From the NCBI GenBank assembly GCA_017621495.1, contig JAGATB010000002.1:1-64000 (forward strand): a DNA stretch of 64,000 nt, in the 5' to 3' direction. This document shows positions 18,213 through 28,134 of this stretch, one piece after another. The notes beneath the pieces were generated by a model. That model was not told where the DNA came from. It did no database searches and saw only the letters and a list, made by a program, of their open reading frames with translations. The position numbers and the translations under genes were made by a program. The stretch's first letter is position 1, and every line of letters starts with the position of its first letter. The stretch is from Clostridia bacterium. GTDB lineage: Bacteria; Bacillota; Clostridia; UMGS1810.

Positions 18213-21200
18213 ACACATTTAAATTTTTGCTCGATGGTATGGTGGAGTTTGATACCATAGCAGAGCACATCAAAAATGGCAGGGGTTATGTACATACCCT
18301 GGGAGTGTCCGGAAGTCAAAAGAATCACCTGATATATTCTCTCGGAGAGCACCACACAGGCAAATGTCTGGTGATAGCCTCTGATGAAAAGGAAGCGGGA
18401 AGGGTAGCCGGCGAGCTGTCGTTCCTCTCTTCTGATGCGGTTTTATACTTTCCGCCACGTGAGTACCTATTCTATGATGTGGATGTCTCCAACCGCAAGG
18501 CGGAGTTTAACAGGCTCAAAGCCCTCAGCAGACTGGGAAGTGCCAAATATGTGGTTACCACCATATCTGCCTTAGCATCATACACCTTGCCTGCAGACTA
18601 TTATAATCACCACACAATTGTCATCACACCCGAATCAGCAGTGGATATGGATATGATGACAGAGAACCTTGTGCTCATGGGCTACAGCCGTGTGAGTACA
18701 GTGGAGGGCGTGGGTCAGTTTTCGGTGAGAGGTTCTATTATAGATATATTTTCACCTGCCTGTGAACTTCCTTACAGGATAGAGCTTTGGGGTGATGATG
18801 TAGACTCTATGCGTACCTTTAATCCCGATACACAGCTCTCTGAGGACAGTGTGGATGAGGCTGTAATCACCCCTGCGGCAGAGCTTATGTATACAAGCCG
18901 GCAGGCTGCAGATACCTCGGAGCAAATCCGTAAATTAAAGAATGAAAACCTAAACCGTGATGCCGAGAAGCTCATTCACAGTCATTACTTTCATTCAAAT
19001 GATAAATACATGCCGTATTTTTATGATGAGGTTCCCACTTTGCTTGATTATCTTGGTGATGATACACTTTGCATACTTGACGAGCCAAAGGAGATTAAAA
19101 AGAAGTTTGATTTCTGGTACAATGAGCAAAACGATATAATCACCACACTTATGGATAAAGGCTTATTCCCCAAAAGGGCAGGAGATTACTTTACCACATA
19201 TACAGATATTATCATGCGTACCTCCCGGTGGGCAGGCGTGTCTATGAGTGCTCTCTCTCACACTGCACCGGAGGTCCGTCCAAGTAAGCTTATATCTTTC
19301 ACTGCCAAGATACTGAGGGCGTATACAGATAACATAGACTATCTCGTAGATGATATAGAGTACTGGAAGAAGCAGTCATATCGCGTTACGGTGCTATTGG
19401 GTTCAGAGGCCAAGATACGCAATTTAATCGATATTTTGTCAGACAGAGGTATAGTAGCATCGTATGTGCAAAATCCCGACCGCACACCGGATTTTGGCGA
19501 GATAATGATTATTAAAGGCACTTTGGAAAGGGGATTTGAGTACCCTTCCGTTAAGACCGTAGTAGTAACCGACGGAGAACCATCGGCAAAGAAAAAACCA
19601 CAGAGGAAGCCCAAAGATGCCAAGGATGCGATAAAGAGCTTTGATGAAATATCAATCGGAGATTACGTGGTGCACCGCAGTCACGGTGTGGGTCAGTACG
19701 TGGGTATTAATCAGCTCACCGTACAGGGAGTTACCAGAGATTATATCAAGCTCAAATACAAGGGCACAGACTGCCTGTATGTACCCGTAAATCAGCTTGA
19801 TTTGCTGTATAAATACTCTTCAAATGAAGAGGTTAAGGTCACCCTCAACAGCCTTGGCGGCAATAAATGGCAAAAGACCGTAACCAAGGTCAAAGAGAGC
19901 GTAGCTAAGCTCGCCGAAGATATGATAAAGCTATATGCTGCCAGAAGTCAGATAAAAGGTCACGTGTTTTCCAAGGATACCGACTGGCAGAAGCAGTTCG
20001 AGGGAGATTTCCTTTATGATGAAACTCCGGATCAGCTCCGCTGTATAGATGAAGTCAAGGCAGATATGGAAAACGGCAAATGCATGGACAGACTTCTCTG
20101 CGGAGATGTAGGCTACGGCAAGACGGAGGTAGCCCTCAGGGCGGCATTTAAGTGTGTGATGGATGGCTTGCAGGTTGCGTATCTGGTGCCTACCACCTTG
20201 CTGGCTTCTCAGCATTACAATACCTTCCTGTCCAGGATGAAGGAATACTGCATAAATGTGGAAATGCTCAGCCGTTTCCGTACCAAAAAACAGCAGGAAC
20301 AAATAATCTCCAAGCTGAAAACCGGTGAAGTAGACGTGGTTATAGGTACTCACAGACTGCTGCAAAAGGATGTAGAGTTCAAAAACCTGGGTATGCTTAT
20401 AATCGATGAAGAACAGCGTTTCGGTGTAAGACACAAGGATAAGCTCAAAGAAATCAAGAAAAATGTAGATGTGCTTACCCTAAGTGCCACTCCCATACCC
20501 AGAACGTTAAATATGGCTATGATAGGCATACGTGATTTAAGTGTTATAGCATCTCCGCCCGGTGACCGTTCACCGGTGCAGACCTTTGTAATGGAGTATA
20601 ATCCCATAGTTATACAAAACGCCATCGAGAGAGAGCTCGCTCGTGGCGGACAGGTATATTATCTTTATAACAGGGTAGAGAGTATAGAACGTACAGCCGC
20701 CAAGCTTCAGGAGTTGGTGCCTGAGGCACGCATAAGAGTAGCTCACGGCAAAATGAGCGAAAATGAGCTTGAAAATATAATGCTTGATTTGATAGAGGGT
20801 GAGATAGATGTGCTGGTATGCACCACTATCATAGAAACCGGTCTCGACGTACCCAATGCCAACACAATCATACTGGAAAATGCCGATTGTCTGGGATTAT
20901 CTCAGCTGTATCAGCTCAAAGGCAGGGTAGGCCGGTCAAACAGATTGTCCTACGCATATTTTACTTACCACGAAGGCAAGGTGCTTGACCAGACAGCTCA
21001 GAAGCGACTGCAGGCTATTAAGGAATTTACAGAATTCGGAGCCGGATTTAAGATAGCTCTGCGTGATTTGGAAATCCGCGGTGCAGGCAATATCCTGGGC
21101 AGAGAGCAGCACGGCAATATGAATCTGGTAGGATACGATATGTATTGCCTTCTTTTGGAGCAGGCAGTCAAAGAGCTCAAGGGTGAGCAAATCAGCGAGA

Positions 21201-21649
21201 AATGCGACACCGCAATTGATTTAAAGCTCAGTGCATATATACCCGAGAAATCCATACCTGACGAAAAGCAGAGAATAGATATGTACCGCAGGATAGCTAC
21301 CATATCCTCCGAGGATGATAAAGCCGAGGTGCAGTCGGAGTATATAGACCGTTTCGGAGATATACCTTCGAGTGTGGATAATCTCATGGAAATGGCGGTT
21401 ATCAAATCAATCTCCTCCGAGATTTTCGTGTCGGATATTACCCAAAAGGATGATATGGTAGTATTTACCTTTGACCGTGTGGTGAGCACCAAGGCGATAG
21501 TTGAGATTATGGGAGACTACAAAGGCAGGATGATGTTTTCCTCGGGTACAACCTCATATCTCAGTTATAAATATGACAATGACATACTCAAAAATATTAA
21601 GATTATATTACAAAGAGTGCAAAATACAATACATGAAGAACAGTTTTGA
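18209..21649 (+). CDS. mfd: Transcription-repair coupling factor Mfd
   Basis: A 1146-residue ATP-driven translocase that dislodges stalled RNA polymerase and recruits UvrA. The N-terminal UvrB-like part (about 1-350) is followed by the RNA polymerase-interacting CarD-like domain near 475-545 (GDYVVHRSHGVGQYVGI), then the RecG-like motor: Walker A GDVGYGKTEVA at about 631, DEEQRFGV, SATPIPRTL, and the second motor half with GRVGRSN. A C-terminal TRCF domain ends the protein. Length fits. Start overlaps pth by 4 bases. Confidence 0.97.
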   Translation: MNTFKFLLDGMVEFDTIAEHIKNGRGYVHTLGVSGSQKNHLIYSLGEHHTGKCLVIASDEKEAGRVAGELSFLSSDAVLYFPPREYLFYDVDVSNRKAEFNRLKALSRLGSAKYVVTTISALASYTLPADYYNHHTIVITPESAVDMDMMTENLVLMGYSRVSTVEGVGQFSVRGSIIDIFSPACELPYRIELWGDDVDSMRTFNPDTQLSEDSVDEAVITPAAELMYTSRQAADTSEQIRKLKNENLNRDAEKLIHSHYFHSNDKYMPYFYDEVPTLLDYLGDDTLCILDEPKEIKKKFDFWYNEQNDIITTLMDKGLFPKRAGDYFTTYTDIIMRTSRWAGVSMSALSHTAPEVRPSKLISFTAKILRAYTDNIDYLVDDIEYWKKQSYRVTVLLGSEAKIRNLIDILSDRGIVASYVQNPDRTPDFGEIMIIKGTLERGFEYPSVKTVVVTDGEPSAKKKPQRKPKDAKDAIKSFDEISIGDYVVHRSHGVGQYVGINQLTVQGVTRDYIKLKYKGTDCLYVPVNQLDLLYKYSSNEEVKVTLNSLGGNKWQKTVTKVKESVAKLAEDMIKLYAARSQIKGHVFSKDTDWQKQFEGDFLYDETPDQLRCIDEVKADMENGKCMDRLLCGDVGYGKTEVALRAAFKCVMDGLQVAYLVPTTLLASQHYNTFLSRMKEYCINVEMLSRFRTKKQQEQIISKLKTGEVDVVIGTHRLLQKDVEFKNLGMLIIDEEQRFGVRHKDKLKEIKKNVDVLTLSATPIPRTLNMAMIGIRDLSVIASPPGDRSPVQTFVMEYNPIVIQNAIERELARGGQVYYLYNRVESIERTAAKLQELVPEARIRVAHGKMSENELENIMLDLIEGEIDVLVCTTIIETGLDVPNANTIILENADCLGLSQLYQLKGRVGRSNRLSYAYFTYHEGKVLDQTAQKRLQAIKEFTEFGAGFKIALRDLEIRGAGNILGREQHGNMNLVGYDMYCLLLEQAVKELKGEQISEKCDTAIDLKLSAYIPEKSIPDEKQRIDMYRRIATISSEDDKAEVQSEYIDRFGDIPSSVDNLMEMAVIKSISSEIFVSDITQKDDMVVFTFDRVVSTKAIVEIMGDYKGRMMFSSGTTSYLSYKYDNDILKNIKIILQRVQNTIHEEQF

Positions 21650-21709
21650 TGTATAATCTATTTGTGTTATTGTATGGTAAAACAGATTTGTACGTGGGAG
21701 GTTTAAGAC

Positions 21710-22762
21710 ATGAAAAAGATACTTAGATTCGTATCGGTTATTTGTGCCGTGGCACTCCTCGGAGGTTGCGGGCTTGTGACCGATGTTGAGGAGAAGAAGC
21801 AAGACAAAAAAAGCGAAATCGTGGCTACTGTGGATGAGCTGGATTACAATGTAGAGAGATTTAATCTTCACTTCTACAGTGCTCAGGACGAAATATTAAA
21901 AGAAGCAGGATACCAGGATGCTTCCGCTATTCCCAAGGATTTCTGGGAGCAAAAGGTAGACGGCAAGACCAATCTTGACAGAGCCAAGGATAAAGCTCTG
22001 CAGACCCTCATAGAGGATGCGCTCATGTATCAGAATGCATTGGCAAATGGTATTAAAATCACCTCTGAGGAGAAGTCAACAATAGCTAATCAGATGTCAT
22101 ATTTAAAGCAGGATAAGGCATCGCTGGCTCAGTTTGACCAGATTGGCATAAGTGAGAAGGAGCTGGAGAATTACTACACAGAGATGTTTCATATGCAGCA
22201 CCTTATACCCAAACTTATAGAAAAAGGCGATATTAAGGTAGATGAAAAAGAGGTACTTGCTACCCTTAATGAGACATATGTTAAGGCAAAGCATATTTTG
22301 ATTTCTACCGTAGATACAGCTACACAGCAGCCGTTGCCCGACTCTCAGGTTGCTGAAGCAGAGAAGAAAGCACAGCAAATCTTAAATAGGATAAATGCAG
22401 GTGAGGATTTTGATGCTTTGATGAAGGCAGAGAGTGAGGATCCCGGTCTTGCAAGTGCTCCCGAGGGATATGTATTTACCGCAGGAGAGATGGTACCCCA
22501 GTTTGAAGAAGCTTCATTTGCTTTGTCAGAGGGTCAGGTGAGCGGATTAGTGCACACCGACTATGGTATCCATATCATAAAGAGAGTAGCGCTCGACCTT
22601 TATGGCGAGGAAGAAGCAGCTGCATTGGAAGCTGTAGAAAATCAGCTTGCTATGCCGGAGTATGAGAAGCTCCTTAAGACCTGGAAGTCAAAAGCAGATA
22701 TCAAAACCTATGACAAAGTTCTCGACAAGATTAAACCGACCATTACAAACAGCAAGGAATAA
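21710..22762 (+). CDS. PrsA-like lipoprotein peptidyl-prolyl isomerase (parvulin type)
   Basis: A 350-residue exported foldase. Residues 1-19 are a lipoprotein signal ending LLGGC. A SurA-like N-terminal helical region (about 40-185) precedes a parvulin domain (about 190-290) with AKHILI, ALMKAESEDPG, FTAGEMVPQFEEASFAL and DYGIHIIK. Such proteins fold secreted proteins at the membrane surface. It lies 60 bases after mfd with a GGGAGG site and ends at a terminator before spoIIE. Assignment to PrsA rather than another parvulin lipoprotein is by architecture. Confidence 0.88.
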   Translation: MKKILRFVSVICAVALLGGCGLVTDVEEKKQDKKSEIVATVDELDYNVERFNLHFYSAQDEILKEAGYQDASAIPKDFWEQKVDGKTNLDRAKDKALQTLIEDALMYQNALANGIKITSEEKSTIANQMSYLKQDKASLAQFDQIGISEKELENYYTEMFHMQHLIPKLIEKGDIKVDEKEVLATLNETYVKAKHILISTVDTATQQPLPDSQVAEAEKKAQQILNRINAGEDFDALMKAESEDPGLASAPEGYVFTAGEMVPQFEEASFALSEGQVSGLVHTDYGIHIIKRVALDLYGEEEAAALEAVENQLAMPEYEKLLKTWKSKADIKTYDKVLDKIKPTITNSKE

Positions 22763-22774
22763 AATATAAATTTA

Positions 22775-22817
22775 AGAGTTATTTTGGTGATTAACATCGA
22801 AATAGCTCTGTTTTTTT
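22775..22817 (+). terminator. Intrinsic terminator before spoIIE
   Basis: AGAG...TATTT.GGTG pairs with CATCGAAATAGCTCT with small bulges, followed by seven T. Confidence 0.7.
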
Positions 22818-22913
22818 GCCAAAAATCCGCTCATCAGACGCACACTTCTACAAAATATTCTCTTATTTGGTGTTACAATATATATACTAAAGATATATTG
22901 GGGAGAGTTACAA

Positions 22914-25244
22914 ATGAGCGATACTGTTAAAACCATTACGACCGCAAGAGAGCTGAGAAATAAGCTTTCTGTAAATATAAGCATAGCCGATGCGGCATAT
23001 ATAGCCTTGTGCTATATTATGTCAGGGTGCGAGATGTTCCTGCAGAGGACACCCTTTGCCTTAAGTGTATATGCTGCATCCTTCGGCACGGATAAGTGGC
23101 TTGTGTTCTTTATATCCGCGGCACTGGGACTGGTGAGGTTTCGGTTTGATTTTCAAGCGATATTATACATACTTGCCATGGCTGTGTCCACTTTTTTTAT
23201 GGGTTTTTTTAAGAATAATATTCGTTTCAGAGCTGTCAGCACAGGGGTGAGCCTTTTTGCGGTGATGCTCTGCTACAATATAGCTACGGAGTTCTATATG
23301 TACGATGCATTGCTCGCTGCTGTGGAGGGAGCATTATGCTTTGGCGGTGCCTATGTGTTTCATACAGCCTTGCCACTTATATTAAACGGCAAGGAGAGAA
23401 GATGTGTATTTGATACTGAAATTGTGTCGGTGTATGTGCTTTTTGCACTTTTGGTGAGATGCATTTCTGATTTGCCACTTTTGTTTGGTATGGATTTATC
23501 TGTTATTCTTGCGGTGGTGATGCTGTTTATCATCAATATGGAGGGAGAAGTGGCATCCGGTGCAGCTATGGGAATAGTATTCGGTATTGTTACCACAGGC
23601 AGAAGCGATTCCATGACAAGCTCCGTAGGTGCATTTGCACTGGCTTCACTGTGCTCCGGACTTTTCAAACGGTTTGGTAAGTGGGGTGTGGTGTTGGGGT
23701 TTATCCTTGCCAATACTGCTATGACAGCATTTTTAAGCGGAGAAGTATTGCCATTTGATATTTTTGAGCTGATATTTGCTTCGATTATCTTTGCTATGCT
23801 GCCAAACACACTTACTAAGTACGTATCATCATTTCCTGCCAAGACTGTGCATGCGGCTACAGAGGCATTTTTGGAGCAGGACAAGATGCAGAGAGTTATA
23901 TCCGACAGGTTGTCTAAGCTTTCCCGTTCATATAAGTCTCTGGCGGTGTCATATGAGAGGTGCTTTGAAAATAAGAATATGTCAAAGCAGTATATAATTC
24001 ATATGCTGGATACCGCTTCATCAAAAATCTGTCCCGGATGCGGGCTCAAATACAACTGCTGGGAGAGAGGATACAAGGATAGCTACAAGGCAATGCTGGA
24101 TATGTTGGAGACTGCTGAGAAGAAGGGTGCTATAGATGTGTCAGATGTGCCGGAGGTTCTGTCTCAAAAATGCATAAAGCTAGACAACTTTGTCAGTGCA
24201 TTTAACCGCATGTATGAGGTCTATAAAGTAGAGAAGCTCTGGCAGCAGAAGCTCAACGAAAGCCGTATGCTGGTTTCGGGTCAGCTTTCCGGAGTGGGGC
24301 GTTCCATAGACAAGCTCGCCGATGACTTTGATATGTGCCTTGATATTGCCGCAGAAAAAGAGCTTAAAACATATCTTGACCGAGAGGGTATGGGAGTAAC
24401 GGATGTCACATTCCTTAAGGGACACGCAGAAGATTTCACCGTGGAAATTATTTTTAATAAATGGTATATTACCAAAAAAGACGAACAGCGAATTATAAGT
24501 ATTATAAAAGAGATTACAGAGACAGATACCACAGTGACGAGTACGAGACATCTCAAGGAGGGTATATCTATGACATTTACCCCCTGCAGTGTATACAGTA
24601 TTTCCGTGGGCAATGCCTCTGCCTGCCGCAGTGGAGAAGAGGTATCGGGTGATAGTTTCATAGTGTGCCGTAACTCCTACGGTGAGACGGTAGCTGCCAT
24701 AAGTGACGGTATGGGTACAGGGGCTAAGGCATCTGTGGAGAGCGTAACTGCCACAGAGCTCTTAAACAGCTTTATGTCAGCAGGTATGGATGTGGAGACA
24801 TCATTGGAGCTTATAAATTCATCGCTCTTGCTGCGTTCATCCGGTGACAGCTTCGCTACCATGGACGTATGCACAGTAAGACCCTCCGACGGTCAGATAC
24901 GTTTCTCAAAAAGCGGTGCGGCACCCGGATATATAAAGAATGAATACGGTGTGTCACGTATAGAGTGTGACTCACTCCCCTTTGGAGTGCTGGAGGATTA
25001 CGGAGATATAAATACTGAGATATATACGGTGGAGAAGTCAGCATTGATTGTGATGATGTCCGACGGCGTTTCCGATGTATTTAATATGCAAAGTGAAGAT
25101 TATATGGTAAAAAAACTTGAGGAAATCGAAACAGTAAATCCACAGATAATAGCATCAATTTTGCTTAAACACGCACTGGAGCTTTCGGGAGGCAAAGCAG
25201 ATGACGATATGACTGTCCTGGTGCTCAGCGTGTGGAAAAATTAG
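22914..25244 (+). CDS. spoIIE: Stage II sporulation protein E (SpoIIE) phosphatase
   Basis: A 776-residue sporulation regulator. The N-terminal ~300 residues hold about ten hydrophobic segments. A central region (about 300-560) is involved in FtsZ interaction in the family. The C-terminal ~210 residues are a PP2C-type phosphatase (SGDSF, AISDGMGTG with the metal-binding Asp, GDSFATMDV, MMSDGVSDV, DDMTVLVL). It dephosphorylates SpoIIAA to release sigma-F in the forespore. Length is slightly less than Bacillus (827). It marks the organism as a spore former. I found no clear Spo0A box upstream. Confidence 0.95.
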   Translation: MSDTVKTITTARELRNKLSVNISIADAAYIALCYIMSGCEMFLQRTPFALSVYAASFGTDKWLVFFISAALGLVRFRFDFQAILYILAMAVSTFFMGFFKNNIRFRAVSTGVSLFAVMLCYNIATEFYMYDALLAAVEGALCFGGAYVFHTALPLILNGKERRCVFDTEIVSVYVLFALLVRCISDLPLLFGMDLSVILAVVMLFIINMEGEVASGAAMGIVFGIVTTGRSDSMTSSVGAFALASLCSGLFKRFGKWGVVLGFILANTAMTAFLSGEVLPFDIFELIFASIIFAMLPNTLTKYVSSFPAKTVHAATEAFLEQDKMQRVISDRLSKLSRSYKSLAVSYERCFENKNMSKQYIIHMLDTASSKICPGCGLKYNCWERGYKDSYKAMLDMLETAEKKGAIDVSDVPEVLSQKCIKLDNFVSAFNRMYEVYKVEKLWQQKLNESRMLVSGQLSGVGRSIDKLADDFDMCLDIAAEKELKTYLDREGMGVTDVTFLKGHAEDFTVEIIFNKWYITKKDEQRIISIIKEITETDTTVTSTRHLKEGISMTFTPCSVYSISVGNASACRSGEEVSGDSFIVCRNSYGETVAAISDGMGTGAKASVESVTATELLNSFMSAGMDVETSLELINSSLLLRSSGDSFATMDVCTVRPSDGQIRFSKSGAAPGYIKNEYGVSRIECDSLPFGVLEDYGDINTEIYTVEKSALIVMMSDGVSDVFNMQSEDYMVKKLEEIETVNPQIIASILLKHALELSGGKADDDMTVLVLSVWKN

Positions 25245-25305
25245 ACTGATTTTGATATGTGTTTTACTTTTTTTAAAGTTAAGGGGCTGTAAACTTTGAT
25301 ATACA

Positions 25306-25382
25306 AGGGACAAAACGTAGGGGCGATTCAAGAATCGCCCGCGGGACATTCGTGAATGTCCCCTACAAAATTTTTTGTCCCT
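25306..25382. repeat. Nested three-armed palindrome (cloverleaf-like intergenic repeat)
   Basis: Outer stem AGGGACAAAA/TTTTTTGTCCCT plus GTAGGGG (25317-25323) with CCCCTAC (25360-25366). Inside are two perfect 9-bp hairpins: GGGCGATTC/GAATCGCCC (25321-25340) and GGGACATTC/GAATGTCCC (25343-25362); their ends overlap the outer stem, so alternative pairings exist. It lies 60 bases after spoIIE and could also help terminate it. Confidence 0.8.
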
Positions 25383-25397
25383 AACTTGACAAAATCA

Positions 25398-25464
25398 TAA
25401 ATAAAGTCATGATAGGTTGGTACGGCAGATAATTGCGTCTCCGTGGATGTTGTGACTTTATTTA
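25398..25464. terminator. Bidirectional hairpin between convergent genes
   Basis: TAAATAAAGTCA (25398-25409) pairs perfectly with TGACTTTATTTA (25453-25464), with a 43-base loop region. It separates spoIIE (+) and the fusion gene (-). It shares internal words with the element at 60158-60261. Confidence 0.5.
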
Positions 25465-25487
25465 CAGACCCTCAGTCTGTGTGTATT

Positions 25488-28013
25488 TTATGCAGTTACA
25501 ATCTTGCTTGCATCCTGGAGTCCCAGGTATTCAATTGCTTCTTCACGCATTTTGTACTTTAATATTTTTCCTGCTGCATTCATGGGGAATGAATCCACAA
25601 AGCGGAAGTATCTGGGTACTTTGTGCTTTGCCATGTTTTCCATGGAGTATTTCCTCAAATCTTCTTCTGTTATGGTTGCACCCTCCTTGGGAATTACGCA
25701 AGCCATTGCTTCTTCACCGTATTGCTTGTCGGGTACACCTATTACCTGTACATCTTTTACATCCGGATGTGTGTAGAGGAAATCCTCAATTTCCTTTGGA
25801 TAGAGGTTCTCGCCGCCGCGGATAATCATATCTTTGATACGGCCGGTAATCTTGTAGTAGCCTTCCGGGGTACGTCTTGCAAGGTCGCCTGAGTGGAGCC
25901 AGCCTTCTTGGTCTATGGCTACAGCAGTTGCTTCGGGCATCTTGTAGTAGCCTTTCATTATATTATATCCTCTTGCTACGAATTCGCCGTCTACATTGTC
26001 GGGGAGCTCTTCACCGGTTTCGGGGTCTACTATCTTACATTCCACACCGAATATGGGGGCGCCTACTGTGTTTACACGGGTTTCTATTGAGTCTGTTGTC
26101 TTGCTCATAGTGGTAGCAGGAGATGCTTCTGTCTGCCCATATGTGATGCAGATTTCAGGCATGTTCATCTTTTCTATAACTTCCTGCATAGTCTGTATGG
26201 GGCAGGGTGAGCCTGCCATAATACCTGTTCTCATGTGTGAGAAGTCTGTCTTATCAAAATCCTCGTGACCGAGCATTGCTATAAACATAGTAGGTACACC
26301 GTGGAAACAGGTTATCTTTTCTTTGGTTATGCAGTCAAGCCCCTTCTTGGGGGAGAATGCAGGTATGGGCGACATTGTAACACCGTGAGTCATGGAGGCA
26401 GTCATAGCCAATACCATGCCGAAGCAGTGGAACATGGGCACCTGAATCATCATCCTGTCTGCTGTAGAGAGATCCATGCAGTCTCCGATTGCTTTACCGT
26501 TATTTGCTACGTTGTAGTGGGTGAGCATTACACCCTTGGGGAAGCCCGTAGTACCGGATGTGTACTGGATATTGCATACGTCATGCTTGTTTATGGACAT
26601 CTGACGACGGAGAACTTCTTCATAGGGGACGTTGTTTTTGTAGCTGAGAGCCTCTTCCCATGTAAGTGCTCCGGGCATTTCACAGTCGTATGTGATGATA
26701 TTTCTCAGGAAGGGGAGCTTCTTAGAGTGAAGCGGCTTTCCTTTTTCGTGAGCTGCAAGCTCGGGGCAGAGCTTTTGCATGATATCTATATAGTTAGAGT
26801 CCTTGTAGCCGTCTACCATTACCAGAGTATGGGTGTCGGATTGTCTCAAAAGGTACTCGGCTTCGTAGATTTTATATGCAGTGTTCACCGTTACCAGAAC
26901 AGCACCGATTTTTACGGAAGCCCAGAATGTGATGTACCAGGCAGGTACATTTGTAGCCCAGATTGCTACATGGTCACCTCTGCGCACACCCAGGGCAATG
27001 AGTGTTCTGGCAAAGTCGTCTACATCCTCTCTGAATTGTGTATAAGTCCTGGTATAATCAAGGGTAGTATATCTGAAAGCATACTGGTCCGGGAACTCCT
27101 CACATATGCGATCAAGCACCTGGGGGAAGGTAAGGTCAATTAAGTTGTTCTTCTTCCAGATATATTTACCTGTACCTCTCATATTGTCGTAGAGCACACC
27201 TCTGGCAGTGTTGGCTTCACGATAATTGGACATATAGTTTACAAACTGCGGGAACACTATACCTGCATCATAGAGGTCTTCTGCCCATACCTTGAGCCAC
27301 TCAAAGGTGATATATCCTTCATAGTTGATGGAACGCAGTGCAAACATTATGCTCTCTATGGGGATATCGCCTTCACCGAGCATTCTGTATGTAACGTTAC
27401 CGTTTTCATCAATTACAGAATCTTTGATGTGAATGTACTTTATATAAGCACCGAGGTTTGTGAGGGTCTGTTCGGGTGTCTCACCAAAAAATCTGTAAGG
27501 GTGGTGTACATCCCACAGTGCTGCCACGTTGTCGCTTGCGATTTCATTCAGGAGGTTTTTGAGCCTCTCGGTGTCTGCGTATACACCGTTTGTCTCTACC
27601 AGGAGAGTTATACCCATTTCCTCTGCTTTGGGGACGAGGGCTTTTATCTCACTTGCTATAACCGCATCGTCTATCTCGTCCATCGGTGCCGCCTTCAAAT
27701 CGCCCAGTATTCTTACGAAGGGGGTGTTGATTTTCGCAGCAACCTCTATATATTTCTCGATTTCAGCAATGTTATCTTCATGTTTGTCTGTATATTTCAG
27801 AGCACAACCGGTAGAAAGACAGGGGATTTCCAGATGGAGTGCATTTAGCTTGGCAATGGTGCTCTCACACTTTTCCGGAGAAAATGGTGAAGAGGTTCTT
27901 TCGTCGCCAATGTCACGAACCTCAATTCCGTCAAAGCCCAGGTCTTTAGCCATGGCTCTGATATCTTTCCAGCTGTAGTTAGGACAGCCTAAGGTAGAAA
28001 AAGCAATTTTCAT
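25488..28013 (-). CDS. Fusion of sugar-phosphate isomerase-like TIM barrel and AMP-forming acyl-CoA synthetase
   Basis: An 841-residue two-domain protein. The ATG at 28013 follows AGAAAGGAA. Residues 1-~270 resemble xylose-isomerase-like sugar phosphate isomerases/epimerases: MKIAFSTLGCPNYSW, the metal ligands ETNGVY, WDVHHPYRF, and YIHIKDSV then ITFEW. Residues ~290-841 are an acyl/AMP-forming ligase: the AMP loop YTSGTTGFPKG, TYGQTE, GEFVARGYNIMKGYY, GWLHSGDL, GRIKDMIIRGGENLYP and the catalytic Lys in NAAGKILK. The ligase half looks like medium/long-chain acyl-CoA synthetases. Both halves retain their active residues, so I infer a bifunctional enzyme or a substrate-channelling pair; the substrate is unknown. 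It is a single gene with its own leader. Confidence 0.9.
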   Translation of the reverse strand: MKIAFSTLGCPNYSWKDIRAMAKDLGFDGIEVRDIGDERTSSPFSPEKCESTIAKLNALHLEIPCLSTGCALKYTDKHEDNIAEIEKYIEVAAKINTPFVRILGDLKAAPMDEIDDAVIASEIKALVPKAEEMGITLLVETNGVYADTERLKNLLNEIASDNVAALWDVHHPYRFFGETPEQTLTNLGAYIKYIHIKDSVIDENGNVTYRMLGEGDIPIESIMFALRSINYEGYITFEWLKVWAEDLYDAGIVFPQFVNYMSNYREANTARGVLYDNMRGTGKYIWKKNNLIDLTFPQVLDRICEEFPDQYAFRYTTLDYTRTYTQFREDVDDFARTLIALGVRRGDHVAIWATNVPAWYITFWASVKIGAVLVTVNTAYKIYEAEYLLRQSDTHTLVMVDGYKDSNYIDIMQKLCPELAAHEKGKPLHSKKLPFLRNIITYDCEMPGALTWEEALSYKNNVPYEEVLRRQMSINKHDVCNIQYTSGTTGFPKGVMLTHYNVANNGKAIGDCMDLSTADRMMIQVPMFHCFGMVLAMTASMTHGVTMSPIPAFSPKKGLDCITKEKITCFHGVPTMFIAMLGHEDFDKTDFSHMRTGIMAGSPCPIQTMQEVIEKMNMPEICITYGQTEASPATTMSKTTDSIETRVNTVGAPIFGVECKIVDPETGEELPDNVDGEFVARGYNIMKGYYKMPEATAVAIDQEGWLHSGDLARRTPEGYYKITGRIKDMIIRGGENLYPKEIEDFLYTHPDVKDVQVIGVPDKQYGEEAMACVIPKEGATITEEDLRKYSMENMAKHKVPRYFRFVDSFPMNAAGKILKYKMREEAIEYLGLQDASKIVTA

Positions 28014-28033
28014 AGTGTTTTTCCTTTCTGATT

Positions 28034-28076
28034 TAAAAATAAAAAATCCTGCAATCGGTTTTATCCGTATGCAGGA
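28034..28076 (-). terminator. Attenuator-like terminator in leader of the fusion gene
   Basis: On the minus strand TCCTGCA...CGG pairs with CCG...TGCAGGA, followed by TTTTTTATTTTT. It sits after the T-box-like leader and 20 bases before the gene, so it would stop transcription unless an alternative fold forms. Confidence 0.75.
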
Positions 28077-28134
28077 GATATCTTTGGATACAATATTACA
28101 ATACACTTATACAATTGTGCATTAAATTAAGGAT

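Noticed and set aside
26265..27143. A 292-codon plus-strand frame inside the fusion gene
   Set aside because: It is the antisense shadow of the acyl-CoA synthetase half, with Cys/His-rich translation and no ribosome site.
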